Assembly (NCBI GenBank): GCA_025175895.1
Contig: CM046003.1
Coordinates: forward strand, 94,625,172-94,689,171
Origin: Wurfbainia villosa
Lineage: Eukaryota > Streptophyta > Magnoliopsida > Zingiberales > Zingiberaceae
Length of the DNA: 64,000 nucleotides
Direction of reading: 5' to 3'
This document shows, one piece after another, positions 46,430-58,251 of this stretch. Every line of letters begins with the position of its first letter. The first letter of the stretch is position 1. The notes below the pieces were generated by a model that was not told the DNA's origin, did no database searches, and saw nothing but the letters and a program-made list of their open reading frames with translations. The translations under genes were made by a program, and so were the position numbers.

Positions 46430-48454
46430 GGTGGAAGTAAACAGTGCGACCCTTGTGTTTAGCGGCAGAGGATTTCCCTTGCAAGGGTATACTTCATCTT
46501 AACCGGTAGGGGCAGCTCATAAGTCCTCGACTCAATCGAAGTATTTTGGCGGAGTATCAGCTCGATATTAGTCATAGCTTCTTACTATTCCCTTGAGTGG
46601 TGTTGAGGTAGGGAGGGGCAGTGATAGGCAGAGCCAATCAGTGGGCGACTTGCGAGCCCTCGGCTAAGTCGAAGTATTCTGGCGGAGTTTTAGCTCGGCT
46701 TCCATAGCTATATCTTATTCATATTCCTCAAATTGATGTTGATGATAGGGAGGAGCGGTGGTATGCAAGGTCAGTTGATGGGCAACTCATAAGTCCCCAA
46801 CTAGGTCAAAGTATTTTGACAGAGTATCAGCTCGGCATTAGCCATAGCTTCTTACTATTCCCCTGAGCAGTGTTGAGGTAGGGAGGGGCGGTGGTAGGCA
46901 GGGTCAGTCGGTGGGTGACTTGCGAGTCCCTGACTCGGTTGAAGTATTTTGGAAGAGTTTCAGTTCGGCTATCATAGCTGTAGTTATTTATATTTCCCAA
47001 ATTTGCACTGATGACAGGGAGGAGTGGTGGTATGCAGGGCCAGTTGATAGGTAGCTTTTAAGTTCCCGACTCAGTTGAAGTATTTTAGCGGAGCATCAGC
47101 TCGGCATTAGTTGTAGCTTCTTACTATTCCCCTGAGTGGTGTTGAGGCAGGGAGGGTCAGTAGTAGGCAAGTCAGTCAATGAGTGACTTGTGAGTCTCCG
47201 GCTAGGTCGAAGTATTCTGGCAGAGTTTTAGCTCGACTGTCATAGCTGAATCTTATTAATATTCCCCAATTTGGCGTTGATAATAGGGAGGAGCGGTGGT
47301 ATGTAGGGCCAGTTGATGGGCAACACGTAAGTCCCCGACTCAGTCGAAGTATTTTGGCAGAGTATCAGCTCGGCATTAGCCGTAACTTCTTACTATTCCC
47401 CTGAGCAGTGTTGAGGTTGGGAGAGACAGTGGTTGGTAGGGCCAGTCGATGGGCGACTTGTGAGCCCCCAGCTAAGTCGAAGTATTCTGGCGGAGTTTTA
47501 GCTCGGTTGTCATAGTTGTAACTTATTAATATTTCCCAAATTGGCGTTGATAACAGGGATGAGCGGTGGTATGCAGGGTCAATTGATGGGCAACTCGTAA
47601 GTCTCCGACTCGATCGAAGTATTTTGGCGGAGCATCAGCTCGACATTAGTCGTAGATTCTTACAATTCCCCTGAGCGGTGTTGAGGCAGGGAGGGGCGAT
47701 GGTAGGCAGGGTCAATCGGTGGGCGACTTGCGAGTCCCCAGCTAAGTCAAATTATTCTGGTGTAGTTTCAGCTCGGTTATCATAGTTGTAGCTTATTTAT
47801 ATTCCCTAAATTGACATTGATAACAGGGAGGAGCGGTGGTATATAGGGTCAGTTGATGGGCAACTCGTAAGTCCTCGACTCGGTCGAAGTGTTTTGATAG
47901 AGTATCAGCTCGGCATTAGCCGTAGCTTCTTACTATTCCCCTGAGCGGTGTTGAAGCAGAGAGGGCCGGTGGTAGGCAAGGTCAGTCGGTGGGCGACTTG
48001 CGAGCCTCCAGCTAGGTCAAAGTATTCTGGCGAAGTTTTAACTCAACTATCATAACTGTAGCTTATTCATATTCCCTAAATTAGCATTAATGAAAGAGAA
48101 GAGCAGTGTTATGCAGGGTCAGTTGATGGGCAGCTCATAAATCCCTGACTCGGTCAAAGTATTTTGGCGGAGTATCAGCTCAGGGTGATAGGCAAGGTCA
48201 GTCGGTGGACGACTTGCGAGTCCTCGACTCGATCGTAGTATTCTGGCGGAGTTTCAGCTTGTCTATCAAAGCTGTAGTTTATTTATATTCCCCAAATTGA
48301 CGTTGATGATAGGGAGGAGCAGTGGTATGCAAGGCCAGTTGATGGGAAGTTCATAAGTCCCTGACTCGATCGAAGTAATTTGGCAGTGTATCAGCTCGGC
48401 ATTAGCCGTAGCTTCCTACTATTCCCCTGAGCAGTGTTGAGGCAGGGAGGAGCA
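46430..48454 (+). repeat. Tandem repeat array, ~135-bp monomers in ~270-bp dimers, 3' region of Tat element
   Basis: GAAGTATTTTGGCGGAGTATCAGCTCGG-type words recur at about 46543, 46807, 47077, 47346, 47614, 47888, 48155 and 48370 (spacing about 264-274, the last shorter). A variant (GAAGTATTCTGGCGGAGTTTTAGCTCGG type) alternates midway. The period is therefore a dimer of two diverged ~135-bp monomers. Tandem repeats between pol and the 3' LTR are known in Tat/Ogre elements. The array is cut at 48455 by an 11-kb insertion and resumes at 59521. Confidence 0.88.
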
Positions 48455-49714
48455 TGTAGGGGATCGATTGTCCGGCTAGAGGGGGGTGAATAGCCCTCTT
48501 ACGATGGATGTCGGAATTCTCTCGTTCGTTTGCTCGTCTACACAATCATTAGCGCAAGCGGAAGCATAAACAATAAAGACAAAGCAATAAACGAAAATAC
48601 AAACGCTAACAAAAGAGATGTAACGTGGTTCACGGCTACGCCGCTAATCCACGGTCCGATTCGTCCAAGGTGAATCACTCCTCCAAAGCCAATCACTATT
48701 GGTCTCTCCTTTGCACTAAGCTAGGTGGAGGTAACCTTTACAATCAAGATCACTCTTCTTACAAATAGAATGGAGTAAAAATAAGTAAGAAGAGTTTAGA
48801 GCTTGTGGGGCACTTGGATGGTCGTTTGGAGTAAGAGCATTAGCCATCCAAAAGCCCACACCCTCTCTTTTTATAGAGAGGAAGCTTTTCTTCCCGTTGG
48901 CCGCCACTGATCGCCCTTGGCGCCGATCGCCACTCAACGGCCTCGAACACGTCGGATCCCGGCCGTTGTAGTCAACAGAACACTTGGCGGATCGGTGATG
49001 GACCTTATCGATCATTGTTGCCTTCGTGAGTCGGCGCGATCGGCTACGAGTGATTCTGGCCAAACCCTTTCAACGATCGACATACGCTTTAGCGATCGAT
49101 GATGGTCTTAGCGATCGCCACATATAGCGATCGATTGGTCGGCCTCAAACACTCTGATCGAATACCCGGTCGAACTATATTCGACTCGAGCGATCGCTGC
49201 CATGACATGGCAATGATCGGCGTCAGTGAAACTCAAACTTAACATAAGTTTGAGCTTCCGGCGGTCGGGTAAACCTTAACCCTTGCGGTCAGGTCTCCGA
49301 CACTCAGCCATTCGACCAAGTTCACCTAATGAGCTACTTACATTTCACTCATTCTCTCATCTCACTCGAAGTCCCTCGCCAAAGCTCTCTTCGTTCGCGG
49401 CCACGTCCCTCGGCAACATCAGGCGCACGGCTCTGCAATGCTCCTTCGCGTCTCTTGCCTCCGAAGTCTGCTTCCTTGGCTTCACTTCAAGTCAACTCGT
49501 CCGGCGGTCCCTCGACAGCATCAAGTGCACGACTCGGCAATGCTCCTTCTCCGACTCAGGCACGAGGTTGTGAGGGTGAACCCGCCAAGGCTCCATGTGC
49601 GAATTACTAAGTCCTGCAAGACTCCAACGCACATATCAAATAACAATACCACCCTAACTTAAACTCTTTGCCACACACATCAAAACCCTATCATGGCAAG
49701 AGATTGCCCTAACA
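48455..49714 (-). repeat. 3' LTR of element B
   Basis: 1260 bp on the minus strand. TATA box (TATAAAAA on the minus strand, 48868-48875) lies inside a short inverted repeat CCCTCTC/GAGAGG. The palindrome zone 48900-49230 here consists mostly of gatcg-containing palindromes, whereas the 5' LTR of the same element has CAGTCGACTG. Confidence 0.9.
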
Positions 49715-49728
49715 ATCTCCCCCTTTTT
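49715..49728 (-). other. Polypurine tract of element B
   Basis: The plus strand ATCTCCCCCTTTTT (minus AAAAAGGGGGAGAT) abuts the LTR. Additional tracts of similar sequence lie at about 49806-49813, 49861-49868 and 49893-49902 (multiple-PPT arrangement). Confidence 0.85.
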
Positions 49729-50709
49729 GATGTGTGGCAATCCGTTTAAGTTAGGTAAAAACATTTGATAGAAATTCTAAAGTAAGAAAGCATGTAAACA
49801 TAAACATGATATAGCAACATGCAACTCCCCCTTAATCCATGAAACTCCCCACATAAATTTCTCCCCCTATCACAATTAACTTAAACATAATCATTTCTCC
49901 CCCTTTGACACCATCAAAAATATTAATACTAAGTTATAAACTCATGGCATCAAGTCTAGAGAGAAACAAAACCAAAAACATGACTTAAAACCGTGTATCA
50001 AAAATTATTGGGCTATTTTTCAGGTGAGCAGTCGACTGCTATCAGTATGGCAGTCGACTAGCACAATGAATTCCGAAAATCTGATTTTCTGGGCGAATTT
50101 CAGAAATGCATTAAAAATTCCAAAAAATTCAAAAAATCATGAAATTTGAGGAACATATTTCTTTTAAGTATATCTATCAGTGAAAAATAGTTTTTCATGA
50201 AAAATCATCATATTTTCAAGTATTTGCCAAAAATCCAAAAGCTTTAAAAACCACTAGGTTTTTGATCATGTGAGTATCAAGTTTAACACCTAGTTTTGAT
50301 TCCAATTGTTTCAAAACATGAATACATAGATTTTAGATTGAGAAATTGTTTCGAAAACATATGAAAAATCCAACCATGATCTTTGGGCAATATGTCTATG
50401 AATTAAACATAAGCCTTCCCCATGATTGGTCTATTATTACTATTTTGATACTTTAAATGACCATCTAAATGCCATAGGCATTAGTGGACATTTGTATCAT
50501 CCTAACATCTCACTCATGCTAAGTTTTCAATCATGGTAGCCTATGGTGAGTGTGAGATGTATCCTAGAGGTATTTGTATATACTTAATCATTATATTCAT
50601 ACAATTCTATCAAGGTTAAGTATCACTCTAACAATCCACATGATCATAATGACATATATGAATGAATTACACATTATGATCATAAAACACATGTATTCAT
50701 TGAATTGTT

Positions 50710-51889
50710 TGTAGGGGATCGGTATGGCCGGCTAGAGAGGGGGGGGTGAATAGACCTTTTCGTTTGGATGCCGGTATTTGCTCGTCTACAAAATTAATTA
50801 GCGCAAGCGGAAGACTAATAAAGACAAGCAATAAACGAAAATACGAGAAAACAAGCGCTAACAAAGAATGTAACATGGTTCACGACTACGCCGCTAATCC
50901 ACGATCCCGATTCGTCCGAGGTGAATCACTCCTCCAAAGCCAATCACTATTGGTCTCTCCTTTGCACCAAGCTAGGTGGAGGTAACCTTTACAATCAAGA
51001 TCACTCTTCTTACAAATAGAATGGAGTAAAAACAAGTAAGAAGAGTTTAGAGCTTGTGGGGCACTAGGAAGATCACTTAGAGCATAAGCATTAGCCTCTC
51101 AAAGGCTTACACCCTCTCTTTTTATAGAGAGGGCTGATTTCTTCCCGTTGGCCGCCATCAGTCGACTGCCGTCACTACAACGGCCTCCGAACACATCGGA
51201 TCTCGTAGTCCAGTCACGGAACTCTTGGCGATCGGGATGGACCTCATCGACTCATCGCCTCCATAGTCGATTGCCCGATCGGCTACGACGATTCGTGGTC
51301 GAAACCCTATTGACCGATCGGCCGCCTGATCGATCGGTGATGTCTTGGCGATCGGCGCCCACGTATGGCGATCGGCTGGCCACAATCCGATCGATCGTAT
51401 ACGGTCGAACTACACTCGACTCGGAAGCGACCTTCATGACATGGCGATCGGCGGTGTCGGAAAACCCATCCGACACTTGGCCAAAGGGCCAAGTTTCACC
51501 TAAGAGCTACCTTTCCCCGGGTTACAATCGCTCACTCTCATCTCTCGGAGTCCCTCGCCTTCGAAGTTCTCTTCGTTCTCGGTCACGCCCCTGCAGATCA
51601 GCGACGACTGCAATGCTCTTCGTCTCTTGCCTCGAAGTCTACTTCCTCCGGCTTCACTCCAAGCTTCTCGTCCGGCGGTCCCTCGGATGCTCCAAGCGCA
51701 CGACTTCCGCAAAGCTATCCTTCACCGACTCAAGGCACGAGTCATGAGATGTGAAACTCGCCACGGCTCCATGTGCGAATTACTAAGTCCTGCACGACTT
51801 CAACGCACATATCAAATTAATATATCAAACTAACTTAAACCCTTTGCCACACCATCAAAACCATATTATGGCAAGAGATTGCCCTAACA
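50710..51889 (-). repeat. 3' LTR of element C
   Basis: 1180 bp. TATA box (minus strand TATAAAAA) lies at 51119-51126, within CCCTCTC/GAGAGGG. The palindrome zone 51150-51460 retains one CAGTCGACTG (51164-51173) and many gatcgg words. The adjacent PPT is at 51890-51903. Confidence 0.9.
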
Positions 51890-53176
51890 ATCTCCCCCTT
51901 TTTGATGTGTGGCAATCCGTTTAAGTTAGGTAAAAACATTTGATATAAATTCTAAGGTAAGAAAGCATGTAAAGATAAACATGATATAGCAACATGCAAC
52001 TCCCCCTTAATCCATGAAACTCTCTATGCAAATTTTCTCCCCCTATCATATATTTCTCCCCCTAAGATAATTAACTTAAACATAATTATTTCTCCCCCTT
52101 TGACACCATCAAAAAGATTAACACTAAGTTATAAGCTCATGGCATCAAGTATAAAGAGAACCATACACTAAAATCAGTCAAAACCTGATAAAATCATGTT
52201 ACTGTACTTGTTCACAGTCCATCACGATCAGCTATCGGTATGGCATCATGACCGCACAAAAGAATTCGAATTTCTGATTTTCTGGATGAATTTCAGAAAT
52301 GCACTATTAATTCCAGAAAATTTGAAAAATCATGAAATTTAGGGAACATATTTCTTTTAAATATATCTATCAGTGAAAAATAGGTTTTCATGAAAAATCA
52401 TTATATTTCTACATATTTACCAAAAATCCAAAAGCTTTAAAAACTACTAGGTTTTTGATCATAAGAGTATCCATTTTAACACCTAGTCTTGCATCCAATT
52501 GTTTCAAAACATGAATACATGTATTTTAAGTAAGAAATTGTTTTGAAAACATATGAAATATCCAACCATGATCTTTGGGTAATATGTCTATGAATTAAAC
52601 ATAAATCTTCCCCATGATTGGTCTATTATTGCTTGATACTTTAAATGACCATCTAAATGTCATAGGCATTAGTGGACATTTGTATCATCCTAACATCTCA
52701 CCCATGCTAAGTTTGCAATCAAGTTAGCCTATAGTGAGTGTGAGATGCATCCTAGGGGGTATTTGTATATACTTAACCAATATATTCATACAATTCTATC
52801 ATGGTTAAATATCAACCTCACAATTAACACGATCATAATGGCATATATGAATCAATTTCACATAATGATTATGAAATACATGTTTTCATTAAATTATAAT
52901 CATGTATTAGGTATTATATGATAATAATAAACAAAGTATCACCTAAAGCATGATTCAAATCTATTTCTCATGATAACGTGCCAAATTTCAAAAACATAAA
53001 TCATGATTACAAATATACATAGGAATTACATCAATCATCATGATTTAAGCAAAATTATCAATTTATGGGCACGTTATCATCACCCAACACTATCTAAAAA
53101 ATGTTGTCCCGTCATCCTAAGTCAACCAAAATATGATATAGGTTAATTCCATATGGTTGACTACCCTAGGGTTATC
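51890..53176 (-). other. 3' non-coding region of element C
   Basis: AT-rich with no coding frame. Purine tracts on the minus strand occur at 51890-51903 and about 52000, 52040, 52058 and 52090. The sequence parallels 49715-50704 of element B and, in reverse, 26569-27716 of element A, so it is a conserved family segment. Confidence 0.75.
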
Positions 53177-54913
53177 CTAACCCTTAAGGATGGATTTTGG
53201 AACCCAAAATAAGTTCTTTCCTATTGGGTTCACTAAGTATTCCTTGGGGATCCATTTTCTAGCTATTACCTTCTTCTTATCTTGTCCCCTAGCTATAAGG
53301 CATTTGTAGGTCTTTTCATTTTTCTTTTCTTTGTATCATAGGTCTTTCTTGTTGAAACTAGCTCTTTGGCTCCCTAAGATCATATTTAAGGTGTTGGAGC
53401 CAATTGTGAATTTCTCTAGGGCTTTGGTTAAATAATCTACCTTTTCCCTTAATGCCCTATTTTCCTCTATGCATGCATCATTAACATCCAAAGGCATATA
53501 ATCATGTGAGCATGCATCATCATGGCAAGAAGAGGTATCATTATTATTTAAACATGCATTTTCTAGCTTATATTCCAAAGCCTTAATTTGATTAAGCATG
53601 CTTTTATTTTTCTTTTTCATTCCAAATAAGTCCTTAGTTAAACTAGAAATTATGGAAACTATTTTCTTAGGAGAAGCTTTCGTTACCATAGTTTCCATAT
53701 CTTCTTCTTCTTCTTCGGATGAGGAGGATGTAGAAGCTCCCCCTTCACTTGAGCTCTCTCCTCTTGAGCTTGATCCTTCATTTTCGGAGGAAGAGCAATC
53801 CAAGTCATCAAAGGCCATCAAGGACAAATTGGTGACAAAGGCATTCTCCTCATCCGATGATGAGGAGGAGGATGAGGATGGGTCATCCCAAGTCCTTGCC
53901 TTTAGGGATTTGACCTTTCCCTTTTCCTTTGTCTTCTTCTCCTCTTCCTTTTTCTTCTTGCTCCCCTTTTTCTTCTTCTTTTCTTCCTTCTTTTTCTTTT
54001 CTTCTTTGCTTTTGTTTAGGAGGGGACAATTATCCCTTATGTGCCCTTCTCCTTGGCAATTGTAGCATATGACCTTCCCCCTTGGTCTTCTATTCCTATC
54101 ATGAGATTTATCAAATCTAAAATTCTTAAATGCACGTCTTACCTTCCTTACCATGTAGGCTTCTTCCGTGCTATCCATGGAGGAGGAAGAAGACGCTTCG
54201 TCATCGGAGGAGGAGGGAATTTCCATCTTCTTCTTCCCCTTGTTCGCTATCAAAGCTACTCCTCTTGAGGGTTGAATTCTAGGCTCTTCTTGTATTCCTT
54301 CAAGCCTAGTTTCGTGAAGCTCCATTATTGAGAAAAATTCCTCCAAGGTACTTACTTCCAAGTTATTGGAGATGTAAAATGAGTCCACCATGGAGCTCCA
54401 TTTTGAGGACCGGGGAAAGGCATCTATGGCCTTCATTACCATATCCCGGTTTGATAGCTTCTCACCTACACTTGTTAGTCCATTTAAAATTTCTTTGAAT
54501 CTAGAATGCAAAGAAATTACCTTTTCTCCCTTTTCTAATTTGATGTTGGATAGTTGGGAGCGGAGGAGATCTCTCCTTGCTAGCTTTGCCTCGGATGTGC
54601 CTTCATGAAGCTCAATTAGCTTCTCCCACATCTCCTTGGCGCTTAGGCATTCTCCTATTCGGTTGATTTCTTGTTGGGGGAGCACATTGAAGAGATGATG
54701 CTTGGCTTTTGAATTTGCAAGGTGCTCTTCCCTTTGCCTTTTGGTCCACCTAGATTTCTCTATTGGCTTCCCCTCTTCATCCCTAGGCAAAACGAAACCG
54801 GATTCCATTGTAATCATAATGTCAAAATCCGTTTCGAAAAATACCTCCATTCGCTTCTTCCACCAAGCGAATTCTCCTTCAAACTTCGGAGGATGGATGT
54901 TGGAGCCGGCCAT
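53177..54913 (-). pseudogene. gag of element C (578 codons, one premature TGA)
   Basis: ATG 54913 to TAG 53177-53179 is one frame broken only by TGA 53336-53338, so 525 residues are read. Order: DUF4219-like start (MAGSNIHPPKFEGEFAWWKK), UBN2-type capsid region (residues ~60-220), CCHC zinc knuckle CYNCQGEGHIRDNCP near residue 287, a Lys/Glu block, acidic Ser runs, and an amphipathic coiled coil (DLFGMKKKNKSMLNQIKALE). The end shows LTKALEKFTIGSNTLNMIL and, after the stop, WVPKSILKG. In autonomous Sireviruses protease and integrase follow this end; here a true stop closes the frame. The protein would package element RNA; truncation removes only the last ~53 residues, so partial function is conceivable (inference). 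Confidence 0.92.
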
Positions 54914-54960
54914 TTTGAAAGTTGCTTGTTGTGGCGGTTAGTCCTCGACAAGCTTTCCTC

Positions 54961-54974
54961 GGCTCTGATACCAC
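54961..54974 (-). other. Primer-binding site of element C
   Basis: The plus strand GGCTCTGATACCAC is the reverse of GTGGTATCAGAGCC. It matches the initiator Met-tRNA PBS exactly over TGGTATCAGAGC and sits next to the 5' LTR at 54976. Confidence 0.88.
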
Positions 54975-54975
54975 T

Positions 54976-56169
54976 TGTAGGGGATCGGTATGGCCGGCTA
55001 GAGGGGGGTGAATAGCCCTTTTCGTTTGGATGCCGGTATTTGCTCGTCTACAAAACTAATTAGCGCAAGCGGAAGACTAATAAAGACAAGCAATAAACGA
55101 AAATACGAGAAAACAAGCGCTAACAAAGAATGTAACGTGGTTCATGGCTACGCCGCTAATCCACGATCCCGATTCGTCCGAGGTGAATCACTCCTCCAAA
55201 GCCAATCACTATTGGTCTCTCCTTTGCACCAAGCTAGGTGGAGGTAACCTTTACAATCAAGATCACTCTTCTTACAAATAGAATGGAGTAAAAACATGTA
55301 AGAAGAGTTTAGAGCTTGTGGGGCACTAGGAAGATCACTTAGAGCATAAGCATTAGCCTCTCAAAGGCTTACACCCTCTCTTTTTATAGAGAGGGCTGAT
55401 TTCTTCCCGTTTGCGCCATCGGATCATTGCCGCCCTTGGCGATCGGTCGCCTCCTAGCGGCCTCGAACACGTCGGATCCCGGCCGTTGTAGTCAGCGGAA
55501 CTCTTGGCGATCGGCTGATGGACCTCATCGATCATTCTCCTCCTGTCGGCCCGATCGGCTCACGAGCGGATTGGCGAAACCCTATTGACGGTCATTGCGC
55601 CTTGGCGATCGGCCCGTCTTAGCGATCGGCGCCCCGTATGGCGATCATTGCGGCCTAATCGATCGATCGTATACGGTCGAACTCACTCGACTCGGAAGCG
55701 ATCGCCATGACATGGCGGTCGGTAGTGTCGAAAACCCATCCGACACTTGGCCAAATGGCCAAGTTTCACCTAAGAGCTACCCTTCCCCGGGTTACAATCG
55801 CTCACTCTCATCTCTCGGAGTCCCTCGCCTTTGAAGTTCTCTTCGTTCTCGGCCACGTCCCTCGGCAGCATCAGGCGCACGGCTCTGCAATGCTCCTTCG
55901 CGTCTCTTGCCTCGAAGTCTACTTCCTCCGGCTTCACTCCAAGCTTCTCGTCCGGCGGTCCCTCGGATGCTCCAAGCGCACGGCTTCCGCAAAGCTATCC
56001 TTCACCGACTCAAGGCATGAGTCATGAGATGTGAAACTCGCCACGGCTCCATGTGCGAATTACTAAGTCCTGCACGACTTCAACGCACATATCAAATCAA
56101 TATATCAAACTAACTTAAACCCTTTGCCACACCATCAAAACCATATTACGGCAAGAGATTGCCCTAACA
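54976..56169 (-). repeat. 5' LTR of element C
   Basis: 1194 bp. TATA box (minus TATAAAAA) lies at 55381-55388 inside CCCTCTC/GAGAGGG. The first ~430 bp (54976-55405) are almost the same as 50710-51140. The palindrome zone 55405-55735 differs strongly from the 3' LTR. The remainder is again near-identical. Confidence 0.9.
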
Positions 56170-56452
56170 TTGTTATCATGCATTAGGTATTATATCATGA
56201 TAATAAGCAAAGTATCACCTAAAGCATGATTTAAATCTATTTCCCATGATTATATGCCCAATATCAAAATCATAAATCATGATTGCAAACATGTGTAACA
56301 ATTACATTAAACATCATGATTTAAGCATTATTATCTATTTATGGGCACGTTATCATCACCCAATACTAATTTAAAAATGTTGTCCCGCCATCCTAAGTCA
56401 ACCAAAATATGATATAGGTCAAGTCCATATGGTTGACTACCCTAAGATTTTT

Positions 56453-58189
56453 CTAACCCTTAAGGATGGATTTTGGAACCCAAAATAAGTTCTTTCCTAT
56501 TGGGTTCACAAGATACTCCTTGGGGATCCATTTCCTAGCAATTGCTTTCTTCTTATCTTGTCCCCTAACTATTAGGCATTTGTAGGCCTTTTCATTTTTC
56601 TTTTCTTTATAACCTAGGCCTTTCTTGTTAAAACTTGTCCTTTGGCTCCCTATGATCATATTTAATGTGTTGGAGCCAATAGTAAACTTTTCTAGGGCTT
56701 TTGTCAAATAGTCTACCTTTTCCCTTAAGGCCCTATTTTCATTTATACATGCATCACTAACATCTAATGGCACATAAAGATCATGTGAGCATGCATCATT
56801 TAAGCTAGAAGAAATATTATCATTTAAGCATTCATTTTCTAGCTTATTTTCCAATGCCTTAATTTGATTAAGCATGCTTTTATTTTTCTTTTTCATTTCA
56901 AATAAGTCCTTAGTTAAACTAAAAATTATGGAAACTATTTTCTTAGGAGAGACATTCGTTACCATAGTTTCCATATCCTCTTCTTCTTCTTTGGATGAGG
57001 AGGATGTAGAAGCTCCCCCTTCACTTGAGCTCTCTCCTCTTGAGCTTGATCCTTCATTTTCGGAGGAAGAGCAATCCAAGTCATCAAAGGCCATCAAGGC
57101 CAAATTGGTGACAAAGGCATTCTCCTCATCCGATGATGATGAGGAGGATGAGGATGGGTCATCCCAAGTCCTTGCCTTTAGAGCTTTGGTCTTCCCTTTT
57201 TCTTTTGTCTTCTTCTCCTCTTCCTTCTTTTTCTTGCTCCCCTTTTTCTTCTTCTTTTCTTCTTTCTTTTTCTTCTCTTCCTTGCTCTTGTTTAGGAGGG
57301 GACAATTATCCCTTATGTGTCCCTCTCCTTGGCAATTATAGCAAATGATTTTCCCCCTTGGTCTTCTATTCCTATCATTTGATTTGTTAAAATGAAAACC
57401 TTTTAAAGCACGTCTTACCCTCCTTACCATATATGCTTCTTCGGTGCTATCCATGGAAGAGGATGAGGATGCTTCATCATCGGAGGAGGAGGGGATCTCT
57501 ATCTTCTTTTTCCCTTTATTTGCCATCAATGCTACTCCCCTTGAAGGTTGAGGTCTTGGCTCTTCTTGTATTCCTTCAAGTCTTGTTTCATGAAGCTCCA
57601 TGGTTGAGAAGAACTCCTCCAAGGTGCTCACTTCTAAATTCTTCGAGATATAGAAGGAGTCCACCATAGAGCTCCACTTTGAGGATCGCGGAAAGGCATC
57701 TATAGCCTTCATAACCATATCCCGGTTTGATAGCTTCTCACCTACACTTGACAAACCGGTTATAATTTCCTTGAAACGAGAATGTAAGGAAATTACCTTT
57801 TCTCCCTTTTCTAGTTTAATGTTGTTGAGTTGGGAGCGGAGAAGGTCTCTCCTTGCTAGCTTCGCCTCGGATGTGCCTTCATGAAGCTCAATTAGCTTCT
57901 CCCACATCTCCTTGGCACTTAGGCATTCTCCAATTCAGTTGATCTCTTGTTGGGGGAGCACATTGAAGAGATGGTGCTTGGCTTTTGAGTTTGCAAGGTG
58001 CTCTTCCCTTTGCTTTTTGGTCCACCTAGATTTCTCTATTGGCTTCCCTTCTTCATCCCTAGGCAAAACGAAACCGGATTCCATTGTAATCATGATATCA
58101 AAATCCGTTTCGAAAAATACCTCCATTCGCTTCTTCCACCAAGCGAATTCGCCGTCGAACGTCGGTGGATGGATGTTGGAGCCGGCCAT
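56453..58189 (-). pseudogene. gag of element B (578 codons, one premature TGA)
   Basis: ATG 58189 to TAG 56453-56455 has exactly the same length as the gag of element C (1737 nt). One TGA at 57935-57937 interrupts after residue 84 (LPQQEIN*IGECLS), where C has Arg; CGA-to-TGA is the simplest change. Domains: MAGSNIHPP start, UBN2-type capsid region, zinc knuckle CYNCQGEGHIRDNCP, Lys/Glu-rich tract, acidic Ser blocks, coiled coil, and LEKFTIGSNTLNMI then WVPKSILKG end. The segment after the stop is open for 484 codons. It lies 62 nt from the PBS/LTR. As read it gives no full-length protein. Confidence 0.92.
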
Positions 58190-58237
58190 TTTGAAAGTTG
58201 CTTGTTGTGGCGGTTAGTCCTCGACAAGCTTTCCTTG

Positions 58238-58250
58238 GCTCTGATACCAC
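58238..58250 (-). other. Primer-binding site of element B
   Basis: The plus strand GGCTCTGATACCAC is the reverse of the initiator Met-tRNA PBS (TGGTATCAGAGCC). It directly adjoins the LTR at 58252. Confidence 0.88.
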
Positions 58251-58251
58251 T

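Larger units (their letters stand above)
50710..56169 (-). mobile_element. Gag-only (TR-GAG-like) element C, nested in element B
   Basis: 5460 bp, TGTAGGGGATCGG...GCCCTAACA, flanked by TTGTT (50705-50709 and 56170-56174). Two LTRs (56169-54976 and 51889-50710) flank a 3086-bp interior with PBS, gag (54913-53177) and a 3' non-coding region with PPTs. Same family as its host element: gag is near-identical in length and arrangement. It landed in the 3' non-coding region of B. Confidence 0.94.

Noticed and set aside
53598..54268. Plus-strand frames of 155 and 75 codons, and the matching ones at 56874-57341
   Set aside because: Antisense to the Ser/Glu/Lys-rich part of gag. Phe/Ser-rich composition mirrors the gag low-complexity region.
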